This document shows, one piece after another, positions 33,307 to 41,044 of a stretch of 64,000 nt of DNA. The notes beneath the pieces are model-generated. The model was given only the letters and a program-made list of their open reading frames with translations, searched no databases and had not been told where the DNA came from. Location of the stretch: NCBI GenBank assembly GCA_963734845.1, contig CAVTIS010000018.1, positions 310,001 through 374,000 of the forward strand, read 5' to 3'. Positions within the stretch are counted from its first letter, which is position 1, and each line of letters begins with the position of its first letter. The stretch is from JAKAVN01 sp963734845. GTDB lineage: Bacteria; Desulfobacterota; Binatia; Binatales; Binataceae. A program made the translations under genes and the position numbers.

Positions 33307-34074
33307 ATGTGCACGCTCGCCATCTACTTCCAGGTTTTTCCCGACTACCCGGTCGTGATCGCGGCCAATCGCGACGAGTATCTCGCGCGCCCTGCCCTGC
33401 CCCCGACCACTTTGCTGGAGCATCCGCACGTCGTCGGCGGCAAGGACCTCCAGGCGAGCGGCACGTGGCTCGGAATCAACCAGTACGGGCTGGTAGCGGG
33501 GCTGCTCAATCGCCGCCGCGCCGACTATGGCGATCCCAACCCGGCGTTGCGCTCGCGAGGCCTGCTATGCCTCGACGCGCTGCGGCATCGCAACGCCGCC
33601 GAGGCGGCGGCGTTCGTGAGGGGCCAGCGTGGCGCGGACTACAACGCGTTCAACCTGCTGGTCGCCACGCGCGAGGCAGCGTTCGTCGCCTACAATCGCG
33701 GCGGCGGACTCGAACTCGTGAACCTCACACCCGGGATGCATCTGCTGACCAACGTCGACCTGAACGATTTCGAGTGTCCGCGGATAAGCCGCGCACATGA
33801 TCGTTTCGCCTCGCTATGCGCGCCGGCGGATTTCGCTCGCGACCCGCTAGCCCATCGCGCGCAACTCGCGCATCTGCTGGCCGATCACTCGACCCAACTC
33901 GACGCGCGCGAGGGACGGCCCAACGCGCTCTGCCAGCACATGGGCGACTACGGCACGCGCTCATCCAGCCTGATTTTCGAAGGACGCGACGCTCGGAGCA
34001 TCAGCCATTTTTTCGCTCCCGGGCCGCCCTGCACCACTGATTTCGCTCCCGCGCCTGTGCCCATGCCGGCATGA
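33307..34074 (+). CDS. NRDE/TANGO2-family protein
   Basis: A 255-residue member of the NRDE family (named for Asn-Arg-Asp-Glu). It starts with MCTLAIYFQ, where Cys 2 is the putative Ntn-type nucleophile after Met removal, then VVIAANRDEYLARP. GTWLGINQYGLVAGLLNRR and YGTRSSSLIFEG follow. TANGO2 relatives are linked to heme or lipid handling in eukaryotes; the bacterial role is not settled. The ATG at 33307 is fixed by the conserved Cys 2. Confidence 0.9.
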   Translation: MCTLAIYFQVFPDYPVVIAANRDEYLARPALPPTTLLEHPHVVGGKDLQASGTWLGINQYGLVAGLLNRRRADYGDPNPALRSRGLLCLDALRHRNAAEAAAFVRGQRGADYNAFNLLVATREAAFVAYNRGGGLELVNLTPGMHLLTNVDLNDFECPRISRAHDRFASLCAPADFARDPLAHRAQLAHLLADHSTQLDAREGRPNALCQHMGDYGTRSSSLIFEGRDARSISHFFAPGPPCTTDFAPAPVPMPA

Positions 34075-34077
34075 GAA

Positions 34078-34776
34078 TCAGGCGCGCTGCGGCGGCCGGC
34101 GTGCGTATGCGGTAGGATCTGGAATTCCGGCCTCGCGAAATCCTTCGACTCGCTCCGCGCATTTCGTGCATCGTCCGCAATGCACGATGCCTTTGGGCCG
34201 CGCGCAGGTCACGGTGTAGCGTAGCGGCAGTTTCGCGCCCAGCCGGATGACCTCACCCTTGGTCATCCCAACGAACGGAGTCAGTATTTTCAGCTTGAGC
34301 GCGAGGCCGAGATCAACCGCGCGCTCCAGTGCGCGAAAGAACTCCGGCCGCGCGTCGGGGAACGGATTGCTCTCCAGCGGAGCCATCGCGATCTCGCCGG
34401 TCCGGTTGTACGCGCAGAAAATCGCGGCCTTCGCGAGCAGGCTCAGATTGCGACCCACGATGTAGTTCGACGATACGGCCGCGCGATAGCCCGGTACATT
34501 GCGCCCGGTCACGCTCCAATGGCTGCCGGCCACATCGCCCATCGGCAAGTCCAGCACACTGACCGCGTGGATTCCTGGCCTATCGAGGCGACGGATGAAG
34601 CTCTTGAGCGCGCCTAGTTCGTGACGCTCCCACATCAGGCCCGCACGCACGTAGACGGGGAAAATTTCGCGGCCGGCGCGCGCCAGTTCCGCCAGCATCA
34701 CCGAACTGTCCAAACCCCCGCTCGCCAGCACGGCGAGCCGTCGCTTGATCGGCACAATTCGATAGTCGCGATTCAT
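34078..34776 (-). CDS. QueC-like PP-loop ATPase
   Basis: A 232-residue N-type ATP pyrophosphatase. LAVLASGGLDSSVMLAEL is the PP-loop (SGGxDSS). Near the C-terminus TCARPKGIVHCGRCTKCAERVEGF holds a four-Cys zinc site as in QueC, which makes preQ0 from carboxydeazaguanine. YNRTGEIAMAPLESNPFPDA and LTPFVGMTKGEVIRLG also fit. Sequence between the motifs is divergent and no queD/queE/queF is nearby. A related amidation or nitrile-forming step is therefore possible. It ends three bases from the convergent NRDE gene. Confidence 0.8.
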   Translation of the reverse strand: MNRDYRIVPIKRRLAVLASGGLDSSVMLAELARAGREIFPVYVRAGLMWERHELGALKSFIRRLDRPGIHAVSVLDLPMGDVAGSHWSVTGRNVPGYRAAVSSNYIVGRNLSLLAKAAIFCAYNRTGEIAMAPLESNPFPDARPEFFRALERAVDLGLALKLKILTPFVGMTKGEVIRLGAKLPLRYTVTCARPKGIVHCGRCTKCAERVEGFREAGIPDPTAYARRPPQRA

Positions 34777-34801
34777 GTGAGGGCCAAACGACCTTGAGCG
34801 T

Positions 34802-36361
34802 TCAGGGTGACGGGCTTGCGCTCAGGGCGACGAGCTTGCGCGCATCGAGATAGGAAGCAACCTTCTCCGCGCCGCGCTCAGAGGCGGCCGTTGCCACGTA
34901 GCCGTCGGGCCGGACGAGATACACCGCGTCGCGCCGCAGCCCCGACCGATCCATGGTCAAACGCCATGGAAAGACGTGCAGCGGCAAATTTCGCTCCGCA
35001 CACAACGTGCGGATCTCCGCCGGCGCCTCGCCGTACACATGAACCTGCCAATCAAGCGAGGTCAGCGGAGCGAAGTTGTCCTTCACGCCGACGTCGTTCT
35101 TCACCCATGGCAGACGGTCACCGCCGTGAACCGCACTGGCCCATCCCTCGCTCAAGGGGCTTGCGCGATAATTCACCGCGATCTGCGAAACCGTGCGAAA
35201 CATCAGACGGCGGACCGCTCTGAACCTGGTCAGGAGCGGCAGTATCAGCGGTACGACCTGCATTCGGACCCGGCGAGCGATTGCGCCGGAACTCGTAACG
35301 CCAGTAAATGCGCGATCGGTGGTCGCGACGAGGCGCCGCGCGAAGGCGATTCGCTCCGGCTCGTAGCTGTCCAGCAGCGACGCGTCGGCCCGGCCATTCA
35401 GGACGGCGGCCAGCTTCCACGCGAGATTGATCGCGTCGCCGATTCCGGTGTTCATTCCCTGCCCACCCACGGGGCTATGAACGTGCGCGGCGTCGCCGAG
35501 CAGGAACGCGCGGTCCTTGCGGAAATGATCGGCGACTCGATGATGCACGTGGTAAGTCGAGAACCAGTTCACGCGTTCGACCTCGATAAGCATCCAGTCA
35601 ATGACGCGCTGGCTGACGTCGTTCCAGGAAAGGTCCTCTTTTCGCGGTTGGGCTTCATGCACCGTGCCGACGAGCCGGGCATGTCCGTCGCTCTTCAGCG
35701 GGAACACGGCCAGGAAATCGTTCGTATCGAGGCAGACGTGCAACTCGTCGTTCATCGCCGGCCCTTTCGCGGCAATGTCGGCGACGTAAAAAACATGCTC
35801 GTAGGTCCCGCCCGGGAACCCGATTTTCAATGCCTCGCGGACGGCGGAATGGGCGCCGTCGCATCCGGCGATGTAGGCCGTTTCGCATTCTTGCGCAGTT
35901 CCATCCGATCGTTTCAAGCGTGCGCGTATTCGGCCGCAAGTGTGCTCAAAATCCAATAGCTCCGTGCGCCGTTCGACCTCGACGCCGGACCGAGTCAGGC
36001 GAGCGATCAACAGACGCTCGTGCTCGTCCTGGGGAAAAACCAGCATGTAAGGAAATGGACTGAGTCCGGCGCCGAAATCGGCTAGCGCAAGACGCCCCAC
36101 CTTTTTGCCGGACACCCAAAAATTCGCGGCCGGGACTTTGCGTCCCCGTTCGACCACCGCGTCAGCAAGGCCGATTTGGTTGTACAGTTCCAGCGTGCGC
36201 GCCTGCACGGCTAGCGCGCGCGAGGTCGTTCCGGGCTCCGCTGTCTTGTCGATGATTCTCACGCGGACGCCCATCCGCGCGAGCCACAGCGCCAACACCA
36301 AACCCGTTGGCCCTGCACCGACGATAAGGACGTCTGTGTCGTGCACCGGCGAGGTACTCAT
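34802..36361 (-). CDS. FAD-binding aromatic monooxygenase (PheA/TfdB/UbiH type)
   Basis: A 519-residue flavoprotein hydroxylase. DVLIVGAGPTGLVLALWLARMG is the FAD motif (GxGxxG), IAGCDGAHSAVRE the DG motif, and FLLGDAAHVHSPVGGQGMNTG the GD motif that binds ribityl and NAD(P)H. The C-terminal 120 residues form a thioredoxin-like domain (YLVRPDGYVATAASERG) as in phenol hydroxylases and pentachlorophenol monooxygenases. It should hydroxylate a phenolic or similar ring. It follows the SDR gene after 29 bases on the same strand. Confidence 0.9.
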   Translation of the reverse strand: MSTSPVHDTDVLIVGAGPTGLVLALWLARMGVRVRIIDKTAEPGTTSRALAVQARTLELYNQIGLADAVVERGRKVPAANFWVSGKKVGRLALADFGAGLSPFPYMLVFPQDEHERLLIARLTRSGVEVERRTELLDFEHTCGRIRARLKRSDGTAQECETAYIAGCDGAHSAVREALKIGFPGGTYEHVFYVADIAAKGPAMNDELHVCLDTNDFLAVFPLKSDGHARLVGTVHEAQPRKEDLSWNDVSQRVIDWMLIEVERVNWFSTYHVHHRVADHFRKDRAFLLGDAAHVHSPVGGQGMNTGIGDAINLAWKLAAVLNGRADASLLDSYEPERIAFARRLVATTDRAFTGVTSSGAIARRVRMQVVPLILPLLTRFRAVRRLMFRTVSQIAVNYRASPLSEGWASAVHGGDRLPWVKNDVGVKDNFAPLTSLDWQVHVYGEAPAEIRTLCAERNLPLHVFPWRLTMDRSGLRRDAVYLVRPDGYVATAASERGAEKVASYLDARKLVALSASPSP

Positions 36362-36390
36362 CGTCTGAAGTCAGCCGCGGTATTGTACCG

Positions 36391-37125
36391 TCAGTTGAGC
36401 AGGCGGCCGCCGTCCAGCACCAGCGTCGCGCCAGTGGCGAAGTCCGTGCCCTCGCACAAAAACATCACCGCGCGCGCGACGTCTTCGGGCGAGCCCAGCC
36501 GCTTAGTCAGCGTGCCTGCCACCAGGCGCGCGTTTTCCTCTTCGCTGTATTCCTCGGGCGGCATCACCGGGCCTAGCGCGACGCAGTTGACCTGGACCTC
36601 GGGCGCCAGCGCCTTGGCCAGCGCGCGCGTCAATCCGATGAGCCCGCTCTTGGAGACCGTGTACGGCAGGTAATTATTGTAAGGACGAATCCCGGCCCAG
36701 TCGCCGATATTGACGATTTTGCCCGCGCCCTGCCGGCGCATCGCAGCGCCCGCGAATTTGGAAAGAAAAAATGGCGCCTTGAGATTCGTGTCGAGGTTGA
36801 CGTCCCAATCGTGCTCGGTGAGTTCCTCGATTGGTTTGCGATAGAAGACCGACGCGCTGTTGATCAGCACGTCGATTCGGCCGAACGCGCCCAGCACGTC
36901 ACCGACCATCCGTTCAATCTCCGCGACGCTTTCGAGATTCGCACCGAAGGCGCGCGCGCTGCCGCCCGTGCGCGCGATCTCGGCGACGAATGATTCGGCC
37001 TCAGCGCGCGAGCGGTTGTAGTGTACCGCGACGGCGGCTCCGCGCTCGGCGAAATGCTCCGCGATGGAGCGGCCGACGCGGCGCGCAGCGCCGGTGACCA
37101 GTGCAACCTTGCCCTTGAGTTCCAT
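36391..37125 (-). CDS. short-chain dehydrogenase, pteridine-reductase-like
   Basis: A 244-residue SDR. The cofactor loop is TGAARRVGRSIA rather than TGxxxGIG, which is typical of FolM/PTR1-type pteridine reductases, and the HYNRS that follows suits NADPH. The catalytic region has NSASVFYRKP, then GDWAG and YLPYTVSKSGL (Tyr and Lys); LGPVMPPEE and GATLVLDGGRLL close it. It could reduce dihydropteridines/dihydrofolate or a ketoacyl substrate. It lies 76 bases after the receiver-LpxC gene. Confidence 0.88.
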   Translation of the reverse strand: MELKGKVALVTGAARRVGRSIAEHFAERGAAVAVHYNRSRAEAESFVAEIARTGGSARAFGANLESVAEIERMVGDVLGAFGRIDVLINSASVFYRKPIEELTEHDWDVNLDTNLKAPFFLSKFAGAAMRRQGAGKIVNIGDWAGIRPYNNYLPYTVSKSGLIGLTRALAKALAPEVQVNCVALGPVMPPEEYSEEENARLVAGTLTKRLGSPEDVARAVMFLCEGTDFATGATLVLDGGRLLN

Positions 37126-37201
37126 CGGTTCCTGCGCGCTTACGGGTCGCGCGAACGCCCACCGGCTCCGCAGATATTGTCGCGGAGACCGCGGCCGCGG
37201 T

Positions 37202-38479
37202 CTACAGTGCAGCCTTCACCGCGCGCAGCAGCGCGAGGTTGTCGGAATGGCCGGTCTTGTGCGCGATGACGTGGCCGAGGATCGGCCGTCCTAGCAAATA
37301 GAGATCGCCGATCAGGTCGAGCACCTTGTGGCGGGCGAATTCGTCGGCGAAGCGCAGCGTCGTGTTAACCACCCTCTCGTCGTCGATCAGGATCAGATTG
37401 TCCAGCCGCCCGCCGCTGGCGAGGCCCATCTCGGCCAGCTTGTGAAACTCGTGCACGAAGCCGAAGGTGCGCGCCGGTGCGACCTCGCGCATGTAGGCCT
37501 CGGGCGAGGTGAGCTCGAAATGCACGCTCTGGCGGCCGATCGGGCGCGGATACTCCAGGGTGTAATCGACGATCAGATGATCGGAGGGCTCGACGCGAAT
37601 CGATTCGCCGTTGTTGCCGATCGCGATCGGGCGCGCGATCCTGACCGGCTCGACCGCGGCCCGCTGCTCTTGCATCCCCGCTTCGGAGATCTGTCGGCAG
37701 AATTCGATCGCCGAGCCGTCGAGCGCCGGCACTTCGTCGTCGGTCTTGATGAGCAGGTTGCTGATTCCCATCCCGTGGAGCGCGGACATCAGATGTTCGA
37801 CCGTGCGCACCGAGCGCCCGCCAGCCGTGAGCGTGGTGTTGTAGCCTGTATCGGTGACGTTCTCCAGCCGCGCCGCGATCGCAGTCTCGTCGGCGACCGA
37901 GGAAAAGACGATTCCGAAACCGGCGGGCGCTGGATGCAGGATCACACCGGTCTTGAGTCCCGAATGGAGTCCCTGCCCCGCCGCGACCACCGAGCGCGCG
38001 AGCGTGCGCTGCCGGCGCCCCGAGAGCCGCCCCTTCGACGCCGGCCGCGCTGCCGCAGCGTCAGCCGACGCGCCGCCGGGCATCCGCACGCCGCCGGACT
38101 CGCGCTCGAGCACGCGTTCGATAGAAGTAAGCAGCCCGCTGACCGAGAACGGCTTCTCGATGAAGTCGGCCGCGCCAAGCCGGGTCGCGGCGACCGCGTT
38201 CTGGATGTTGCCGTGGCCGGAAATCATGATCACGCGGACCTCGGGCCGCTCGGCCTTGATGCGCCGGAGCAACTCGATCCCGTCGATGTTGGGCATCCAG
38301 ATGTCGAGCAGGACCAGCGCCGGATTCTCGCGCGCAATCAGGTCCATCACGCCGGCGGGGTCGCCGGTGTCGAGCACGCGAAAGCCCTCGTCACCCAGAA
38401 TTCCCCGCAGCGACGACCGAATCCGCTCCTCATCATCCACCACCAGTACGGTCTCGTTCACTATTTTCCTTGTGCTCAA
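37202..38479 (-). CDS. lpxC: response-regulator receiver fused to LpxC deacetylase
   Basis: A 425-residue fusion. Residues about 10-127 are a complete receiver domain of NtrX type, with D15/D16, phospho-acceptor D59 in LLDIWMPNIDG, S87 in MISGHGN and K109 in IEKPF. Residues about 128-157 form a Gly/Ala/Arg linker. Residues about 158-425 are UDP-3-O-acyl-GlcNAc deacetylase, the committed step of lipid A synthesis. All catalytic and zinc residues are visible: E228/H229 in TVEHLMSALHG, H384 and D388 in FARHKVLDLIGD, H411 in KTGHSDN. The AAA and HTH domains of NtrX are absent. An NtrY-like kinase lies 51 bases upstream. Phosphorylation probably alters LpxC activity, stability or partner binding. 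Confidence 0.96.
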   Translation of the reverse strand: MSTRKIVNETVLVVDDEERIRSSLRGILGDEGFRVLDTGDPAGVMDLIARENPALVLLDIWMPNIDGIELLRRIKAERPEVRVIMISGHGNIQNAVAATRLGAADFIEKPFSVSGLLTSIERVLERESGGVRMPGGASADAAAARPASKGRLSGRRQRTLARSVVAAGQGLHSGLKTGVILHPAPAGFGIVFSSVADETAIAARLENVTDTGYNTTLTAGGRSVRTVEHLMSALHGMGISNLLIKTDDEVPALDGSAIEFCRQISEAGMQEQRAAVEPVRIARPIAIGNNGESIRVEPSDHLIVDYTLEYPRPIGRQSVHFELTSPEAYMREVAPARTFGFVHEFHKLAEMGLASGGRLDNLILIDDERVVNTTLRFADEFARHKVLDLIGDLYLLGRPILGHVIAHKTGHSDNLALLRAVKAAL

Positions 38480-38530
38480 AAAAAAGGGCTCGCGCCGATT
38501 GGATCGAATGGCTGCGCCAAGTGCCTGAAT

Positions 38531-40765
38531 CTAGCCCAGAACCTTGGAGAATTGCTGCTCTTTTATCGGAAACTCGAGCACGAATCTACTTCCTCTCGGC
38601 GGGTTGTCGCGCACCCGGACGAAGCCATGATGGTCGGCGACGATGGCCGAGACAATCGCCAGGCCGAGGCCTGTGCCGCCCTTGCGGGTAGAAAAGTACG
38701 GCTCGAAAATCCGCGTGCGCAGCGCCGGCGGAATTCCCGGGCCGTTGTCACTCACTTCCAGCGTGACCACGCCGCTTTGCGCGTCCAGCGCGGTGCTCAC
38801 ATCAATTCGCGGCCGCACGCCGTTGGGATTGGCGCCGACGGCGGCGTTGACCGCATTCTCGAGCAGATTGACCATCGCGCGCTTGAGCGCGTCGCGGTCG
38901 ATCGCGATTTGCGGCAGCGCAGGCGTCAGCGCCAGCGCGAAGTCGACGCCAGGATTGGCGTCGCGAAAGGTCGCGACCGTCTCCTCGGCCAGCGGGTTGA
39001 GATCGCCCGGGAGTGGATTGAGATGAGGCATCCGGGCGAAGGCCGAGAACTCGCTCACCAGGCGCTTTAAGTCTTCGACCTCGCCGATTATGGTGCGGGT
39101 GCATTCGTCGACCAGCTTGGCATCGCCGTCGGATCGCGAGGTGAGCTGGCGGCGCAGGCGCTCGGCCGAAAGCTGGATCGGCGTGAGCGGGTTTTTTATT
39201 TCATGCGCGATCCGGCGCGCGACCTCTCGCCACGCTTCCATCCGCTCGACCTTGGCGAGCTGGCTCACGTCCTCCAGGAACAGCACCGTCCCCAATTCGC
39301 CGTGGGCGCCGTCGCCCAGCGCGGTCGCGGCGACCATCAGCTCGATCTCACTACCACCTACCGGCTGCAACTTGATCGAAGAGCGCACCTCATGCGGCCG
39401 GCGGTGCTCGGCGAAAATTTCTTCCAGCGCTTCGGCCAGCGCGGGCTGAAACACGGAGCGCCACCCGCGCCCCAGCACTTCGCCCGCCTTAAGCCCGAGC
39501 ATCCGTTCCGCGTACGGATTGATCGCGGTAACGACGCCCTGCGGGTCCAGCCCGACCACGCCCGCACTTACGTTGCGCACCAGCGTCTCGGTATAGGCGC
39601 GGCGGCGTTCGAGCTCGGTTTGCGACGCGCGCAGGTCGGCCGTCATCCGGTTGAACGAATTCACCAGTTGGCCGATCTCGTCGTCGCCGACCGAAGGAAT
39701 TTCATAGTCGAGGTCGCCATGGGCGATCGCCTGCGTGCCCTCGGCCAGCAATTTGATCGGCACCGTGACGCTGCGCGCCAGGTACATCCCGAACCAGCTC
39801 GCCAGCAGCACGACGACCAGCCCGATCAGCATCAGGGCAAGGAAGTAGCTGCGCATGATCGGCTGGCGGAGCGTGCGCAATTGAAAGTAGTCTTCAAAGG
39901 TTTGCGAGATGCCGGCGGCGCGCTGTGCGAGGCTACGCGGCAGGTAATAGTCGACTACCACCGCGCCGGTCACCACGTCGGACTCCGGCGAAACATAGAT
40001 GGGTGCGCTCCCGCGGATCACGTCGGATTTACCGAAGCGGTCGGTGCGCGTCATCGCGTGGCCGGCGAGCGTCTGCGCCAGCAGCGCCGATTCGGGTGCC
40101 ACGCCGATTCCGGTCGGGGTCTTGGGGCTAAGCGCGATCAGCAGCAAGCGGCGGCCACGGTCGAACACCTCAATAGTGCCGAGGTTATAGTCCTGCTGAC
40201 GCTGCGCGATGAAGCTTTTCAGTTCGGCGCGGCGCTCGGGCCGCAACAGGTCTTTGGCTGCGACCTCACCGGCGATCTCGCGCGCGAAGTGGGCGGCGTT
40301 GTTGGCCGCGCTCAGGTAGAAGACCTTCGCGATGTCGAGCGAGTCGTCGAGCACGCGCTCGTATTCGGGATTGAACCAGCTCGCAACGTCGGCGCGCAAA
40401 AACGCGCCTGAGACCACCAGCAGGAACAGACTCGGCACCAGCGCCACTGCGATGAAGCCGAGCACCAGGCGAACCTGGAACTTGGAGCCGATGAGGCCGC
40501 GGCGATGCTCGAAGATGACCTTGGCCAGGTTGCGTCCGACCAGCAGCAGAAGCAGCCCGAGGAGCAGGAAGCTTATGTCGAACAGCAGAATGACGACCAG
40601 GTTGGAGACCAGGGAGGTGTGGCGGGTGAGCGGCGGCAGTTCAGTCTGCGCGAGCACGAAGGCGACCAGCACGGTGGCCGCCACGGCCACCGCGATAAGC
40701 TCGCGGCGCCGGCGCTTGAGGTCCGCCTCGCGCGTGGAGTCGCGCGCGTTAACGTCGCGGGGCAA
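38531..40765 (-). CDS. ntrY: NtrY-type membrane sensor histidine kinase
   Basis: A 744-residue kinase with four hydrophobic segments (about 22-40, 53-78, 98-121 and 304-330) and a periplasmic loop of about 180 residues between the last two. HAMP lies at about 322-385 and a PAS domain at about 395-500 (VGLDPQGVVTAINPYAERML). HisKA contains H521 in RIAHEIKNPLTPIQLSAERL. HATPase holds NLLENAVNAA, SDNGPGIPP and GGTGLGLAIV. This is the NtrY architecture, normally paired with the NtrX transcription regulator. Here the next gene is a receiver-LpxC fusion. The stimulus is unknown; the periplasmic loop suggests envelope or redox sensing. Confidence 0.94.
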   Translation of the reverse strand: MPRDVNARDSTREADLKRRRRELIAVAVAATVLVAFVLAQTELPPLTRHTSLVSNLVVILLFDISFLLLGLLLLLVGRNLAKVIFEHRRGLIGSKFQVRLVLGFIAVALVPSLFLLVVSGAFLRADVASWFNPEYERVLDDSLDIAKVFYLSAANNAAHFAREIAGEVAAKDLLRPERRAELKSFIAQRQQDYNLGTIEVFDRGRRLLLIALSPKTPTGIGVAPESALLAQTLAGHAMTRTDRFGKSDVIRGSAPIYVSPESDVVTGAVVVDYYLPRSLAQRAAGISQTFEDYFQLRTLRQPIMRSYFLALMLIGLVVVLLASWFGMYLARSVTVPIKLLAEGTQAIAHGDLDYEIPSVGDDEIGQLVNSFNRMTADLRASQTELERRRAYTETLVRNVSAGVVGLDPQGVVTAINPYAERMLGLKAGEVLGRGWRSVFQPALAEALEEIFAEHRRPHEVRSSIKLQPVGGSEIELMVAATALGDGAHGELGTVLFLEDVSQLAKVERMEAWREVARRIAHEIKNPLTPIQLSAERLRRQLTSRSDGDAKLVDECTRTIIGEVEDLKRLVSEFSAFARMPHLNPLPGDLNPLAEETVATFRDANPGVDFALALTPALPQIAIDRDALKRAMVNLLENAVNAAVGANPNGVRPRIDVSTALDAQSGVVTLEVSDNGPGIPPALRTRIFEPYFSTRKGGTGLGLAIVSAIVADHHGFVRVRDNPPRGSRFVLEFPIKEQQFSKVLG

Positions 40766-40768
40766 GAC

Positions 40769-40993
40769 TCAACGCCTCAGCCACGCCACGATGAGGCTCA
40801 GCACGATGCTGATTACGATCGAAGTGGTAATCGGAAAATAAAAGCTGAAATTGCCGCGCCGGACGTAGATGTCGCCGGGGAGCCGCCCCGGGAGTGGCCC
40901 TGATATCGTGCCCGATCCGAAACCCCAGACCGCGGCTCCCACCACGACCAGCAGCAGCCCCGCCACGATAAGTGCCTTTCCCAACGGCGCCAT
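40769..40993 (-). CDS. DUF2905 small membrane protein
   Basis: A 74-residue protein with two transmembrane helices (KALIVAGLLLVVVGAAVWGF and TSIVISIVLSLIVAWL) around the DUF2905 signature GRLPGDIYVRRGNFSFYFP. Function unknown; families of this type are widespread in Gram-negative and Gram-positive bacteria. The ATG at 40993 has GGGA about ten bases upstream; earlier starts at 41014 or 41032 would add 7-13 residues. It ends three bases before the kinase start, so it is almost certainly in the same transcript. Confidence 0.85.
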   Translation of the reverse strand: MAPLGKALIVAGLLLVVVGAAVWGFGSGTISGPLPGRLPGDIYVRRGNFSFYFPITTSIVISIVLSLIVAWLRR

Positions 40994-41044
40994 CGTCACG
41001 TATCCCACGCGCATCCGCGCGCGGCCGCCCACGCGATGCTTGCG

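Noticed and set aside
37328..39070. 580-codon plus-strand frame antisense to LpxC/NtrY
   Set aside because: Crosses the gene boundary on the other strand and lacks any motif.
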